Positions 15,636 to 23,436 of a stretch of 32,566 bases of DNA are shown one piece after another. How positions within the stretch are numbered: the stretch's first letter is position 1; the number at the start of each line of letters is the position of its first letter. Below the pieces are notes generated by a model. The model made no database searches, was not told the DNA's origin, and saw only the letters and a list, made by a program, of their open reading frames with translations. The position numbers and the translations under genes were made by a program. This DNA is from Paenibacillus anaericanus (GTDB lineage Bacteria; Bacillota; Bacilli; Paenibacillales; Paenibacillaceae), in assembly GCF_003994475.1 (NCBI RefSeq), contig NZ_RZNY01000040.1, positions 1-32,566 of the forward strand, read 5' to 3'.

Positions 15636-16523
15636 TTATTTTTGTGGCGCGATTTCTACCGTATATTCACTTGATACATATGTCTCAGTCTTCGTATCAC
15701 TAATCACTTGAATATAGCCGTAATTAGGTTTCGGCGACAATAATTTGTAGTAAACGATCGCTTTGCCCTGTTCCGTAAATTCAATCTTGGATACAGCGAT
15801 TCCGTAACCAGGATTCGGTTGATTTAGACGGGTTAGAACAACTTTATTGATCTTATCGTTCACTTTCTCCACACTTAGATAAACTTCCTCTTGGTTATTC
15901 ACTTCTGACTTCTTAAGCTCCTCTACAAATTCAGCTGCATTATAGACCATTCTGGCTGCCTCAATCCGAGTGACAGATTGCTTAGGATAAAATTTACCTT
16001 TGTCATCCAAAGTCGCAATTTTCGAGAGCAGGATCATTTGGATGCTATTCGCATATACCTTATTTACTTGGTCTGAATCATTAAGTATGACTAGCATCGT
16101 AACGGTCGCATATCCAGAGGGTGTAGTTGAATCGACAGCCTGCATCAGTAGATATGCAAATGCCTCTCTAGACAACTCTGCTTTTGGATCAAAATTTTTG
16201 GGTAGCTTAATTCCATTATCCTCGGCGATTTGTAGTGAAGTTTTGTACCAGTTATTCGGGCCAGAACGCTTGGTGTAAGACTCTTCCTTAGCTTTTAGTC
16301 CCAAAGCCTTTACAATCATTTGAACGCTCTGCGCACCAGTAAGCTTGCCTTGAGGAACGAACTTATCTTGTGAATTCCCTTGAATTACTCCCCGCTCCTG
16401 CAACGATTCGGTAATCTTAGCATCGTGGCCCTTTACATCCTTAAATGCTGAAGCCGATGTGCCCATCAATAAAGATCCTGCTAACAATATAGCGGCTGTC
16501 ATTTTCATTTTATTCATTGTCAT
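15636..16523 (-). CDS. Exported SLH-domain protein with PrcB-like C-terminus, 295 aa
   Basis: A signal peptide (MTMNKMKMTAAILLAGSLLMGTSASA, cleavage near 26) is followed by three SLH repeats (about 27-72, 90-135 and 155-200), which bind secondary cell-wall polymers bearing pyruvate and anchor proteins to the wall. The C-terminal part (about 215-290: YGIAVSKIEFTEQGKAIVYYKLLSPKP... YVSSEYTVEI) resembles the PrcB_C domain first described in a subunit of the Treponema dentilisin protease complex. ATG at 16523 has AGAGGTGAT upstream. Likely a cell-surface protein; the PrcB-like part may mediate protein contacts or inhibition. The domain assignment is by pattern only. Confidence 0.8.
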   Translation of the reverse strand: MTMNKMKMTAAILLAGSLLMGTSASAFKDVKGHDAKITESLQERGVIQGNSQDKFVPQGKLTGAQSVQMIVKALGLKAKEESYTKRSGPNNWYKTSLQIAEDNGIKLPKNFDPKAELSREAFAYLLMQAVDSTTPSGYATVTMLVILNDSDQVNKVYANSIQMILLSKIATLDDKGKFYPKQSVTRIEAARMVYNAAEFVEELKKSEVNNQEEVYLSVEKVNDKINKVVLTRLNQPNPGYGIAVSKIEFTEQGKAIVYYKLLSPKPNYGYIQVISDTKTETYVSSEYTVEIAPQK

Positions 16524-16583
16524 TGGATATCACCTCTGCCCTACTGACGCAGTAGGCTTCCATTAAGTTGCATATTATTCCAT

Positions 16584-17033
16584 TTATATATTGTCATATA
16601 ACTCCTTGGTATAACTCTGCAACCTCTCCTCAAGCTTCTGGGCCTGGGAACTAAACTCCTGTAACTCCGTTATCATGATCATCCTACCATCTACGTTGAA
16701 CGTATCATGGATTCTTTTTTTGAAATAATCATGTACAATATAATTCCGTTGCTTCCATAAAGCTTTAAGCTGTGCTGTCTCCTCGTCTGAAAAAGAGAAA
16801 TGATGGCCAATCTCATTCACAAGCTGCCCGAGTGAACTGCTTAGTTTCCGCTGAAATTGCTCCGTAAACTGCTGCTCCGAGACCATTTCTCCTTGAGACA
16901 ACTTCATCAGCATGATCAAATTGGCGAGTTGTTGCTCCAAAGCTTGTGAATAATAAACCGCCAGACCAAAGTACATGAACAACTCCCTGGACTGTTGGTT
17001 ATCGTTCAAATCTTTCACTACTTCATCACTCAT
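16584..17033 (-). CDS. HEPN-like all-helical protein with RX4HXY motif, about 149 aa
   Basis: Start placed at ATG 17033 (MSDEVVKDLNDN), preceded by GGAGGTCGGCGAGG; in-frame starts up to 17093 (GTG) exist. The protein is all helix, with a long amphipathic C-terminal helix. Near residue 115 it has WKQRNYIVHDYF, an RX4H motif followed by XY, the catalytic pattern of HEPN ribonucleases such as HepT (DUF86). No MNT nucleotidyltransferase antitoxin is adjacent; neighbours are a copper-storage-type protein upstream and a surface protein downstream. It could be a HEPN RNase or merely a helical protein with a chance match. I cannot name the family. Confidence 0.6.
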   Translation of the reverse strand: MSDEVVKDLNDNQQSRELFMYFGLAVYYSQALEQQLANLIMLMKLSQGEMVSEQQFTEQFQRKLSSSLGQLVNEIGHHFSFSDEETAQLKALWKQRNYIVHDYFKKRIHDTFNVDGRMIMITELQEFSSQAQKLEERLQSYTKELYDNI

Positions 17034-17114
17034 TAACCTCGCCGACCTCCACCTCTGACTCATCCTTCCATTCATACGTATAGCTACCAGCACCTAAATA
17101 TCTAAGTTCAGATT

Positions 17115-17450
17115 CTATGCTGCTGCTCTCCGGTCCCGGAGAATATCAGCACAACGTCGACATACCTCAGCACACTTCTTGCAATGTTCATGCTCATGTT
17201 TCCCACATTCTTCAGCGCAAGCATCACATATTTTAGCACATAATTCGCGAATTTCATCTCCAAACGCCGTATCCCGTGACAAAGCCTCCGCAGTAAAGGT
17301 ACATATATCGGCACATTCTCGGTTAAGTCGAATGCATTCTTTTAGCATACCAAGATCGTATTCTTTCAAACTAGACACATAGCAATAATTACATGCATTC
17401 ATACATTTGAGACAAGCTTCGATATATTCGCGATTCTTTTCATTCATCAT
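17115..17450 (-). CDS. Csp-type four-helix-bundle copper-binding protein (DUF326), 111 aa
   Basis: The start is ATG at 17450 (MMNEKNREYIEACLKCMNAC), with GGGAGGATAC upstream. The protein is a small helical bundle rich in Cys arranged as CxxC/CxxxC pairs along helices: CLKCMNACNYC, CIRLNRECADIC, CAKICDACAEEC, HCKKCAEVCRRC. This is the pattern of the cytosolic copper storage protein family (Csp3-like, formerly DUF326), which bind many Cu(I) ions inside the bundle. His residues near the C-terminus (KHEHEHC) could add ligands. There is no export signal, so it should act in the cytoplasm. It follows the CobW gene by 102 bases in the same direction. Confidence 0.9.
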   Translation of the reverse strand: MMNEKNREYIEACLKCMNACNYCYVSSLKEYDLGMLKECIRLNRECADICTFTAEALSRDTAFGDEIRELCAKICDACAEECGKHEHEHCKKCAEVCRRCADILRDRRAAA

Positions 17451-17552
17451 AGTTAGTATCCTCCCGAATATTGATTTTCTTTCTAACACGCTCTTATGTA
17501 CTTACCATGAATGGTCCACGTTGAAACGCCACTAGGTACTTCTAATCCATAG

Positions 17553-18617
17553 TTATGCTTTACTTTGCTTATTCTCCAGATCGCTCAATCGCTGTGCCAG
17601 CAAGGTTTGATCGAAATGTTCCCCAATAAATACAGCAACATCAGGAACGTCTCCTTGCGGTGCAATTTTAAGATAATCAGCTTCACGGTAGGCATATTGG
17701 AACAGGAAGCGACTAGCCGTATCCGAGAAACTTAGCACGCCTTTACCCCTGTATACTTCCCGTGGTAACTCAGCAATAAACCGCTCAAACTCTACACTAT
17801 CCACCGGTCCATTAAAATAATGACTATACACCGTAACATGATTATGCGATACATGAGTATGCGGGTGGTTATGATGATCCTTATCATGTTCGTGGTGCTC
17901 ATTGCCTTCACCATGCTCATGTTTGCAATTCTCATCACATTTTTCATGATCATCCTCAAGATTGTACTCTTCCTTAACTGAACTAACCCCACCATTAGAA
18001 TGCTGTTTTAATTTGTCTCGCAAAAGTACTCCAAGATCTACATCACATTTCACCGCATCAACGATTTCAGCGTAAGGATTCAGTTTGATAAGCAATTCCC
18101 TGATTTCCTCTCGCTTCTCCTCGCTGATTCGATCCACCTTATTCAGAATCAACACAGAACCGCAGCGGATCTGATCAAGCATTAAGCGGTAAGTTTTCCC
18201 CTTCTGGGACTCATATAACTCCGCCAAATACGCAGAATCAACGACTGTAATCATCGGTTTAATCTCCAGCTTCAAATACAGGGAAACCTCTGTAACCGCA
18301 TCAAATATCTCCATCGGATTAGCTGCACCTGTCGCTTCAATGATGACCAAATCAGGTTGTTCCTGTGTAACTAACTCCGACATTTGAAGTCCTAAATCAC
18401 CTCGCACCGTACAACAGATGCATCCATCTAACATTTCCGCCATGGGGACTTCCTCAGTCACCAACAGACCATCCAAATTGATGTCTCCAAGCTCATTCAT
18501 TATCACAGCAGGACGTAGCCCGTTATCTTTCCAATAAGACAATAAACGCTGTAACAGCGTCGTTTTACCGCTCCCTAAAAATCCGGATAAAATATATACT
18601 GGTGTAACTCTTTCCAT
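17553..18617 (-). CDS. CobW/COG0523 metal-chaperone GTPase with His-rich segment, 354 aa
   Basis: Seen in order: Walker A GFLGSGKTTLL (about 12-22), the metal-binding GCICC (about 65-69; CxCC), Walker B-like DLVIIEATG, NKVD base-recognition motif (about 159-162), a His-rich segment at about 223-260 with more than 14 His plus two Cys, and the CobW C-terminal domain (VYSHYFNGPVDSVEFERFIAELP). G3E GTPases of this group (YciC, ZNG1, ZigA) deliver zinc or other metals to client proteins. The start at 18617 is chosen because GCGAGG lies upstream; 18644 is the first in-frame ATG but has no ribosome binding site. A csp gene downstream suggests a metal-handling operon. Confidence 0.9.
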   Translation of the reverse strand: MERVTPVYILSGFLGSGKTTLLQRLLSYWKDNGLRPAVIMNELGDINLDGLLVTEEVPMAEMLDGCICCTVRGDLGLQMSELVTQEQPDLVIIEATGAANPMEIFDAVTEVSLYLKLEIKPMITVVDSAYLAELYESQKGKTYRLMLDQIRCGSVLILNKVDRISEEKREEIRELLIKLNPYAEIVDAVKCDVDLGVLLRDKLKQHSNGGVSSVKEEYNLEDDHEKCDENCKHEHGEGNEHHEHDKDHHNHPHTHVSHNHVTVYSHYFNGPVDSVEFERFIAELPREVYRGKGVLSFSDTASRFLFQYAYREADYLKIAPQGDVPDVAVFIGEHFDQTLLAQRLSDLENKQSKA

Positions 18618-18626
18618 ATACAAATC

Positions 18627-18685
18627 CTCGCTTCCAATACCCATTGTATGAAAGCGAGTTTACACCAAGCCGCCGTTAGATGCAA
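18627..18685 (-). promoter_or_regulatory. Promoter and inverted repeat upstream of cobW-type gene
   Basis: Minus-strand -35 TTGCAT (18680-18685) and -10 TAAACT (18657-18662) with a 17-base spacer. An imperfect inverted repeat, CTCGCTT (18627-18633) and AAGCGAG (18652-18658), covers the -10/start region down to the Shine-Dalgarno. No good match to the Bacillus Zur box was seen, so the regulator is open. Confidence 0.4.
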
Positions 18686-18706
18686 CCTCTTGTCCAAAAT
18701 CTGATT

Positions 18707-18735
18707 ATGACGTTACATGTGGTAATATATATAAT
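18707..18735 (+). promoter_or_regulatory. Promoter of moaB
   Basis: ATGACG (18707-18712), a 17-base spacer and TATAAT (18730-18735), 36 bases before the moaB start. It is divergent from the cobW-type promoter, and the -35 boxes are about 22 bases apart. Confidence 0.55.
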
Positions 18736-18770
18736 GGACTCAAACCTGTCTGGAAAAGGAGAGAACATGG

Positions 18771-19283
18771 ATGAAATCAGTAGATGAGCACCGTAGTCAA
18801 GCGCCGGACAACGTCTCCTGTATGATTGTTACGGTATCAGACACCCGAACAACGGAAACGGATACGAGTGGTCAATTGATACGTACCCTACTTGAGGAGA
18901 ACGGTTATACAGTTGTAAAATATCAAATCGTAAAGGACGATTATGACGGGATACGCCAACTATTGCGAGAAGCTGCTCCCGATCCCCGTGTGGAGGCCGT
19001 TCTACTTACCGGTGGTACTGGAATTGCACCGAGGGATACGACTTATGAGGCCGTGCGTAGCCTGCTCAGTAAGGAAATACCCGGATTTGGCGAAATATTC
19101 CGTTATCTCAGCTTTACCGAAGACATCGGTTCTGCAGCCATTCTAAGCAGAGCGATCGCTGGTACCATCAACAATATGGCCGTATTCTCCATGCCGGGAT
19201 CTCAAGGGGCTGTTAAGCTTGCTATGGAGCGGATCGTTCTTCCTGAATTACGGCATGTCATGCGTGAAATTTATAAGAAATAA
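18771..19283 (+). CDS. moaB: MoaB/MogA-type molybdopterin protein, 170 aa
   Basis: The MoCF-binding fold is clear: SCMIVTVSDTRTTETDTSGQLIRTLLEENGY (about 16-46) and the signature LLTGGTGIAPRDTTYEAV (about 77-95), followed by FGEIFRYLSFTEDIGSAAILSRAIAG and FSMPGSQGAV, typical of MoaB. The family binds molybdopterin and, in MogA, adenylates it during molybdenum cofactor synthesis; Bacillota MoaB is often assigned that role. No other molybdenum-cofactor genes are in the window. ATG at 18771 has AAAGGAGAG upstream; a nearby ATG at 18768 is out of frame. Confidence 0.92.
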   Translation: MKSVDEHRSQAPDNVSCMIVTVSDTRTTETDTSGQLIRTLLEENGYTVVKYQIVKDDYDGIRQLLREAAPDPRVEAVLLTGGTGIAPRDTTYEAVRSLLSKEIPGFGEIFRYLSFTEDIGSAAILSRAIAGTINNMAVFSMPGSQGAVKLAMERIVLPELRHVMREIYKK

Positions 19284-19290
19284 CACAAAG

Positions 19291-19353
19291 AAATCGCCCC
19301 TTTTTTGATAAATTGGAAGTACCACCAACCATCATTAAAAGGAGCGATTTTTC
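19291..19353. terminator. Bidirectional terminator between moaB and the lipoprotein gene
   Basis: AAATCGCCCCTTTT and AAAAGGAGCGATTT pair with one mismatch around a 33-base loop, with T-rich sequence at both ends. It serves the convergent moaB and lipoprotein genes. Confidence 0.75.
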
Positions 19354-19373
19354 GCCTATAATCTTAGTTCTTA

Positions 19374-19892
19374 TTATTTTAAGTTATCTAGCAAATTCTC
19401 AAATACTAATTCCATATCATCACGGTACTGACTTTTCGTCTGACCACTAGAGGCATAGACTAGAGCGGTGTTATCCCTGGCTGAAATAACAGCAGTTTCA
19501 GAAGAATCTACTTCGTCTTTCCCATCCTCAGAACCGTATATTTCCGTAATCTCACGAACCCGGTCGCTCTCACTTGGATATATATGCACGATAACGAAAT
19601 GACGCGCATCTCCATTGATGAAATAGCTGTAACTGATATTGCCATCTAACCCTTCAGCATAAGTTTCGTGGGACAAACGGATTCCACGCTGTACACATTC
19701 GTTTTTTAACGATTGAAGAAACGTAGTATTTCGTGTAGTGCCATTGATCCGCTGATTTTTATTTCCATCTTGGTAGCTTTTCATATTGTATCTGTCCACT
19801 TCTTCTTTTGCCGTTCTTTGCATCCCGTCACTACACGCCGCAGTCATCGATAATGCAATCACGGTATACAGGCTAACCGTCCACCACTTCAT
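19374..19892 (-). CDS. Putative small lipoprotein, 172 aa
   Basis: The N-terminus is a signal peptide with a plausible lipobox (MKWWTVSLYTVIALSMTAAC, Cys at residue 20), so it is probably lipid-anchored outside the cell. The remainder is hydrophilic, with a strand-rich part (SYSYFINGDARHFVIVHIYPS) and a C-terminal helix (YRDDMELVFENLLDNLK). Family not recognised. AAGGAAGG precedes the ATG at 19892. Monocistronic, convergent with moaB. Confidence 0.7.
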   Translation of the reverse strand: MKWWTVSLYTVIALSMTAACSDGMQRTAKEEVDRYNMKSYQDGNKNQRINGTTRNTTFLQSLKNECVQRGIRLSHETYAEGLDGNISYSYFINGDARHFVIVHIYPSESDRVREITEIYGSEDGKDEVDSSETAVISARDNTALVYASSGQTKSQYRDDMELVFENLLDNLK

Positions 19893-20005
19893 AGGTAAAA
19901 TCCTTCCTTTTTTGTAAGGTTGAACTCCATTCTCTCTGTGGATAGGTTGCCTATACGTCCCCCATTTTATACCAATATGTATGCTTCATAAATCCATGTA
20001 TGCAG

Positions 20006-20046
20006 CAAAAAAGACATCCCCCACAATATTATGTGGAGAATGTCTT
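20006..20046 (-). terminator. Terminator of the YhfP-type reductase gene
   Basis: On the minus strand AAGACATTCTCCACA and TGTGGGGGATGTCTT pair around ATATTA-like loop bases, followed by TTTT. It lies 24 bases after the stop. Confidence 0.9.
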
Positions 20047-20069
20047 GACATTGACCTCGTGCGACTAGT

Positions 20070-21071
20070 TTATTTACTAATTAGTGAAATAACCTGACGG
20101 CCAACGGCTTTACCTCCCAGAATGGTGGATAAAGCTACCGGAAGTCCATCCAATTCGTATACCGTAACGGCATCTTCTAAAGCTGTAACTGGTTTCCAAT
20201 CACCAGCAAGCTGTTGCCAAAGCTTCAACCGTAACGGTGCCGGACAGAATACAGAGTCGATTCCAAGTAAATTTACACCCCGCAAAATAAACGGAAATAC
20301 CGACGTATCGAACTTCCCACCACCAGTAAGACCTGACAAAGCGATGGATCCACCGTATTTAACTGATTTAAGCAGTTCTCCAGTGGTTGCGCCACCAACC
20401 GGATCAATAACAGCAGCCCATAACTCTTTACCTAGTACGCCTCTACTACCTTGGGAGATATCTTCTCTTGAGATGACGTTTTGAGCACCAAGTCCGAGTA
20501 ATTTGTCCTGCATATCACTCTTACCAGTAGCCGCTGTCACTTCGTATCCAAGCTTGCCCAATATCGCTACAGCCATGCTTCCTACACCACCAGTCGCTCC
20601 CGTAACAAGTACGGGGCCACTTTCAGGCGTTAAGCCGTTCGCAAGCAAGCGCTCAACCGATAAAGCCGCTGTAAATCCAGCAGTACCTATCGCCATCGCT
20701 TCAAGCGGGGTTAGTCCTTCAGGCAAGGAGACTAGCCAGTCGGCAGGAACTCGCGCTACTTCAGCGTATCCGCCCTCATGTGTAACACCCAGTCCGTATC
20801 CGGTGCAAAGAACAAGATCTCCAGATTGGAATCGATCATCCCGAGAATCTACTACTTCTCCCGCCAAATCTATTCCTGGAATGAAGGGAAATGATTTTAC
20901 AATCTTCCCTTCCTCCGTGCTTGCGAGTCCATCTTTATAGTTCACACTAGAGTAATGTACTCTCACTGTCACTTCGCCTTCTGGTAGATCTGTTAAGCTG
21001 ATCTGATCGATACCTGCCCGGAACCCCAAGTCATCCTGATGGACGCGAAATGCTCGGAATAACTCCTCTAT
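20070..21071 (-). CDS. YhdH/YhfP (AcuI)-family NADPH-dependent reductase, 334 aa, apparent ATA start
   Basis: A medium-chain dehydrogenase/reductase of the quinone-oxidoreductase type. It has the family signature VHYSSVNYKDGLAS, the Rossmann motif VLVTGATGGVGSMAV (about 155), ALSGLTGG and ILRGVNLLGIDSVFCP, as in YhfP and acrylyl-CoA reductase AcuI. No zinc ligands. The first canonical start is TTG at 21029, but it lacks a good ribosome binding site and would drop the first strand of the fold. The upstream in-frame codons encode EELFRAFRVHQDD, which fits the family N-terminus, and AAGGAGG stands 8 bases before ATA at 21071-21069. I therefore extend the CDS to ATA. An upstream in-frame TAA rules out more distant starts. 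Confidence 0.82.
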   Translation of the reverse strand: MEELFRAFRVHQDDLGFRAGIDQISLTDLPEGEVTVRVHYSSVNYKDGLASTEEGKIVKSFPFIPGIDLAGEVVDSRDDRFQSGDLVLCTGYGLGVTHEGGYAEVARVPADWLVSLPEGLTPLEAMAIGTAGFTAALSVERLLANGLTPESGPVLVTGATGGVGSMAVAILGKLGYEVTAATGKSDMQDKLLGLGAQNVISREDISQGSRGVLGKELWAAVIDPVGGATTGELLKSVKYGGSIALSGLTGGGKFDTSVFPFILRGVNLLGIDSVFCPAPLRLKLWQQLAGDWKPVTALEDAVTVYELDGLPVALSTILGGKAVGRQVISLISK

Positions 21072-21109
21072 GATGTCCGCCTCCTTCTTTTATGACAACA
21101 ATGCCTTTT

Positions 21110-23416
21110 TTACAAATAAGGATTTTCATTCTTGGCTAATAGTACTTGCCAACGTCTTTGTACTTCGCGCTCAAACGAAGCTAGTGCTTCCGCATTTTCT
21201 GGTTTGGTTAAATGGCGAGTTTTACCCATAGTCTTCAGCCAATCAACCAGCGGAATCCGTTTGTCCTTGTCTTCTGGATTGAATGTAATTGTTGTTTGGC
21301 CATGTTCCACTTCATACAGTGGGAAGAAGCAGGAGTGAACAGCCGCATCAATAATATCCGTACCCTTATCATCCGGGCTGATCCAGTTGAGCGGACAAGC
21401 TATTAATATTTTACCATAGACGAGTCCTTCATTCTGAGCGTACCACTGCGCCTTAGCCGCTTTCTTCACTAAATCCTGTGGATGCGATTCACTACCCGTA
21501 AATACATACGGAATGTTGGTCGCTGCCATAATTTGCGCTGTATCCTTATGATGAGACGCTTTACCCTTTTGTACTGAGCCAATGTTCGATGTGGAAGTAC
21601 GATGTCCGATCGGCGTTGAGTAAGACATTTGCGCGCCTGTGTTCATGTATCCTTCGTTATCATACTCTACGATGATCATACGATGGTTACGAAGGGCTGC
21701 TCCAATCGCTGGTCCCATACCGATATCCATCCCGCCATCGCCTGTAACCATTACGAACGTAAAGTCATCCTGTAGACCAAGATCATCGAGTTCGCCTCTA
21801 CGTTTACGCTCCCAGAACATCTCTACAACACCGGATAACGTTGCAGCACCGTTCTGGAACAAGTTATGAATATAAGTTGCCTTATGGGAGGAGTAAGGAT
21901 AGCCTGTCGTTACAACCATCGCACAGCCTGTATGGAACAATGCGACGATGTCACCTTCAATTCCTTTGAAGAACAGCTCTAGTCCTGAGAAAATGCCACA
22001 TCCCGGACAAGCTCCATGACCTGGTGCAATCCGTTTCGGTTTCTTAGTCAGAGCACGAAGTGGTGGAATACGCACACCAAGCTTCCCTGTTTCCTCATTG
22101 CGAGTCACCGTAATGAGTCCAGTTTTCAAATCCTCAAATTTAAGTGGGTTTAACACTCTCTTTTGTGTCTTCTCTTTATCTCCAGGTGTGTGTCCATAAT
22201 AATCAAACGGAACGCTCACTTTATTCTGCTCTGCCGCTTCAATCGCCAGCGAGAACAAATGATGACCATCCTCTGCGTAAAACTCCTTGCCGCCAAGACC
22301 GTAAATACGGCTAACAACTTGTGTTGTCTGATTGCCATATGTAAACAGCGCGGCTTTAATTTCATTCACCATGTTACCGCCATAGGCACCATAAGAATCA
22401 GCCCGATCTCCTACGGTTATCGCCTTCACATTTTTCAAGGCCTCAGCAATTTGGCGTTGTGGGAATGGACGAATCATATTAGGTGCGATGGAACCTGCCT
22501 TAATCCCTTTCAGACGCAGCTCGTCTACAACATCCTTAATAATCTCCGAAGCCGAGTTCATTAAGAATACGGCAACTTCCGCATCCTCCATCCGGTACTC
22601 ATCCAGCATTTTGTATTCCCGACCAGTTAATACAGCATATTCTCCAGCGATTCTCTCAAAAACAGCCTCAGCATTGTACATTGCTTGGGATTGTTGGTAA
22701 CAGTTGTTGATATAATCCGGTTCGTTCATATAAGGACCCACCGTAATGGGGTTGTTGCGATCTAATGTATGTGCGAATCCTGCTGGGGGTTGTTCTCCAA
22801 CAAACTTTTGCACATCTTCGCGATTAGCAAAGGTGTGGACACGACGTTTCTGATGGGATGTGAAATAACCATCTGACGCCACAAGCACCGGCAAACGTAC
22901 TTCTGGATCTTCAGCCAATTTTATCGCCATAATGTTCATATCATATACGGCTTGCGGATCACGACACATCAGAATCGGCCACCCCGTATTGAGAGCGTAG
23001 TACAGATCGGAATGATCTCCGTGAATGTTAAGTGGTCCCGATACGGAGCGACAAACTAAGTTCATAACCATCGGAAAACGTGTTCCTGACTGTACAGGCA
23101 TCTGCTCCAACATATACATATACCCATTTGCACTCGTTGCGTTAAATACCCGTCCGCCGCCTGTTGAGGCACCAAAACAAATACCAGCAGAGCTATGTTC
23201 TCCGTCAGATGGAACCAGCTTGATATCATGCTGCCCGTCAGCCTTCATCAAATCTAAATATTGAGCCACTTCCGTTGAAGGCGAGATAGGAAAATACCCC
23301 ATAATATGATAGTTAATCTGATGAGCAGCATAAGCTGCCATCTCATTACCGGACTCATATACGACACGTTGTTCAACTTTGGCTACGCCACGTTCTTTTT
23401 CCATATTAATTGCCAT
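21110..23416 (-). CDS. 2-oxoacid:ferredoxin oxidoreductase, fused alpha-beta subunit, 768 aa
   Basis: The N-terminal half is the alpha (PorA/KorA) part: YHIMGYFPISPSTEVAQYL (about 36-54), then the C-terminal transketolase-like domain with GDRADSYGAYGGNMVNEI. The second half is the beta (PorB) part, with CPGC (470-473), a further Cys in HTGCAMV (about 498) and one in IACPLNW (about 674) that together can hold a [4Fe-4S] cluster, and the thiamine-diphosphate motif GDGGMDIG...NEGYMNTGAQ. The enzyme oxidatively decarboxylates a 2-oxoacid to acyl-CoA, reducing ferredoxin; pyruvate is the likely but unproven substrate. ATG at 23416 has GAGAGGCGG upstream and follows the gamma-delta gene by 20 bases. 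Confidence 0.9.
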   Translation of the reverse strand: MAINMEKERGVAKVEQRVVYESGNEMAAYAAHQINYHIMGYFPISPSTEVAQYLDLMKADGQHDIKLVPSDGEHSSAGICFGASTGGGRVFNATSANGYMYMLEQMPVQSGTRFPMVMNLVCRSVSGPLNIHGDHSDLYYALNTGWPILMCRDPQAVYDMNIMAIKLAEDPEVRLPVLVASDGYFTSHQKRRVHTFANREDVQKFVGEQPPAGFAHTLDRNNPITVGPYMNEPDYINNCYQQSQAMYNAEAVFERIAGEYAVLTGREYKMLDEYRMEDAEVAVFLMNSASEIIKDVVDELRLKGIKAGSIAPNMIRPFPQRQIAEALKNVKAITVGDRADSYGAYGGNMVNEIKAALFTYGNQTTQVVSRIYGLGGKEFYAEDGHHLFSLAIEAAEQNKVSVPFDYYGHTPGDKEKTQKRVLNPLKFEDLKTGLITVTRNEETGKLGVRIPPLRALTKKPKRIAPGHGACPGCGIFSGLELFFKGIEGDIVALFHTGCAMVVTTGYPYSSHKATYIHNLFQNGAATLSGVVEMFWERKRRGELDDLGLQDDFTFVMVTGDGGMDIGMGPAIGAALRNHRMIIVEYDNEGYMNTGAQMSYSTPIGHRTSTSNIGSVQKGKASHHKDTAQIMAATNIPYVFTGSESHPQDLVKKAAKAQWYAQNEGLVYGKILIACPLNWISPDDKGTDIIDAAVHSCFFPLYEVEHGQTTITFNPEDKDKRIPLVDWLKTMGKTRHLTKPENAEALASFEREVQRRWQVLLAKNENPYL

Positions 23417-23436
23417 ATCGGTTCCGCCTCTCTATA

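Noticed and set aside
18627..18720. Zur box between the CobW gene and moaB
   Set aside because: No good match to the Bacillus Zur consensus was found; only a weak AT-rich inverted repeat and a different palindrome are present.
20122..20940. Long plus-strand frames opposite the YhfP-type gene
   Set aside because: They have no ribosome binding sites, Ser/Pro-rich composition typical of antisense frames, and overlap a well-recognised gene.
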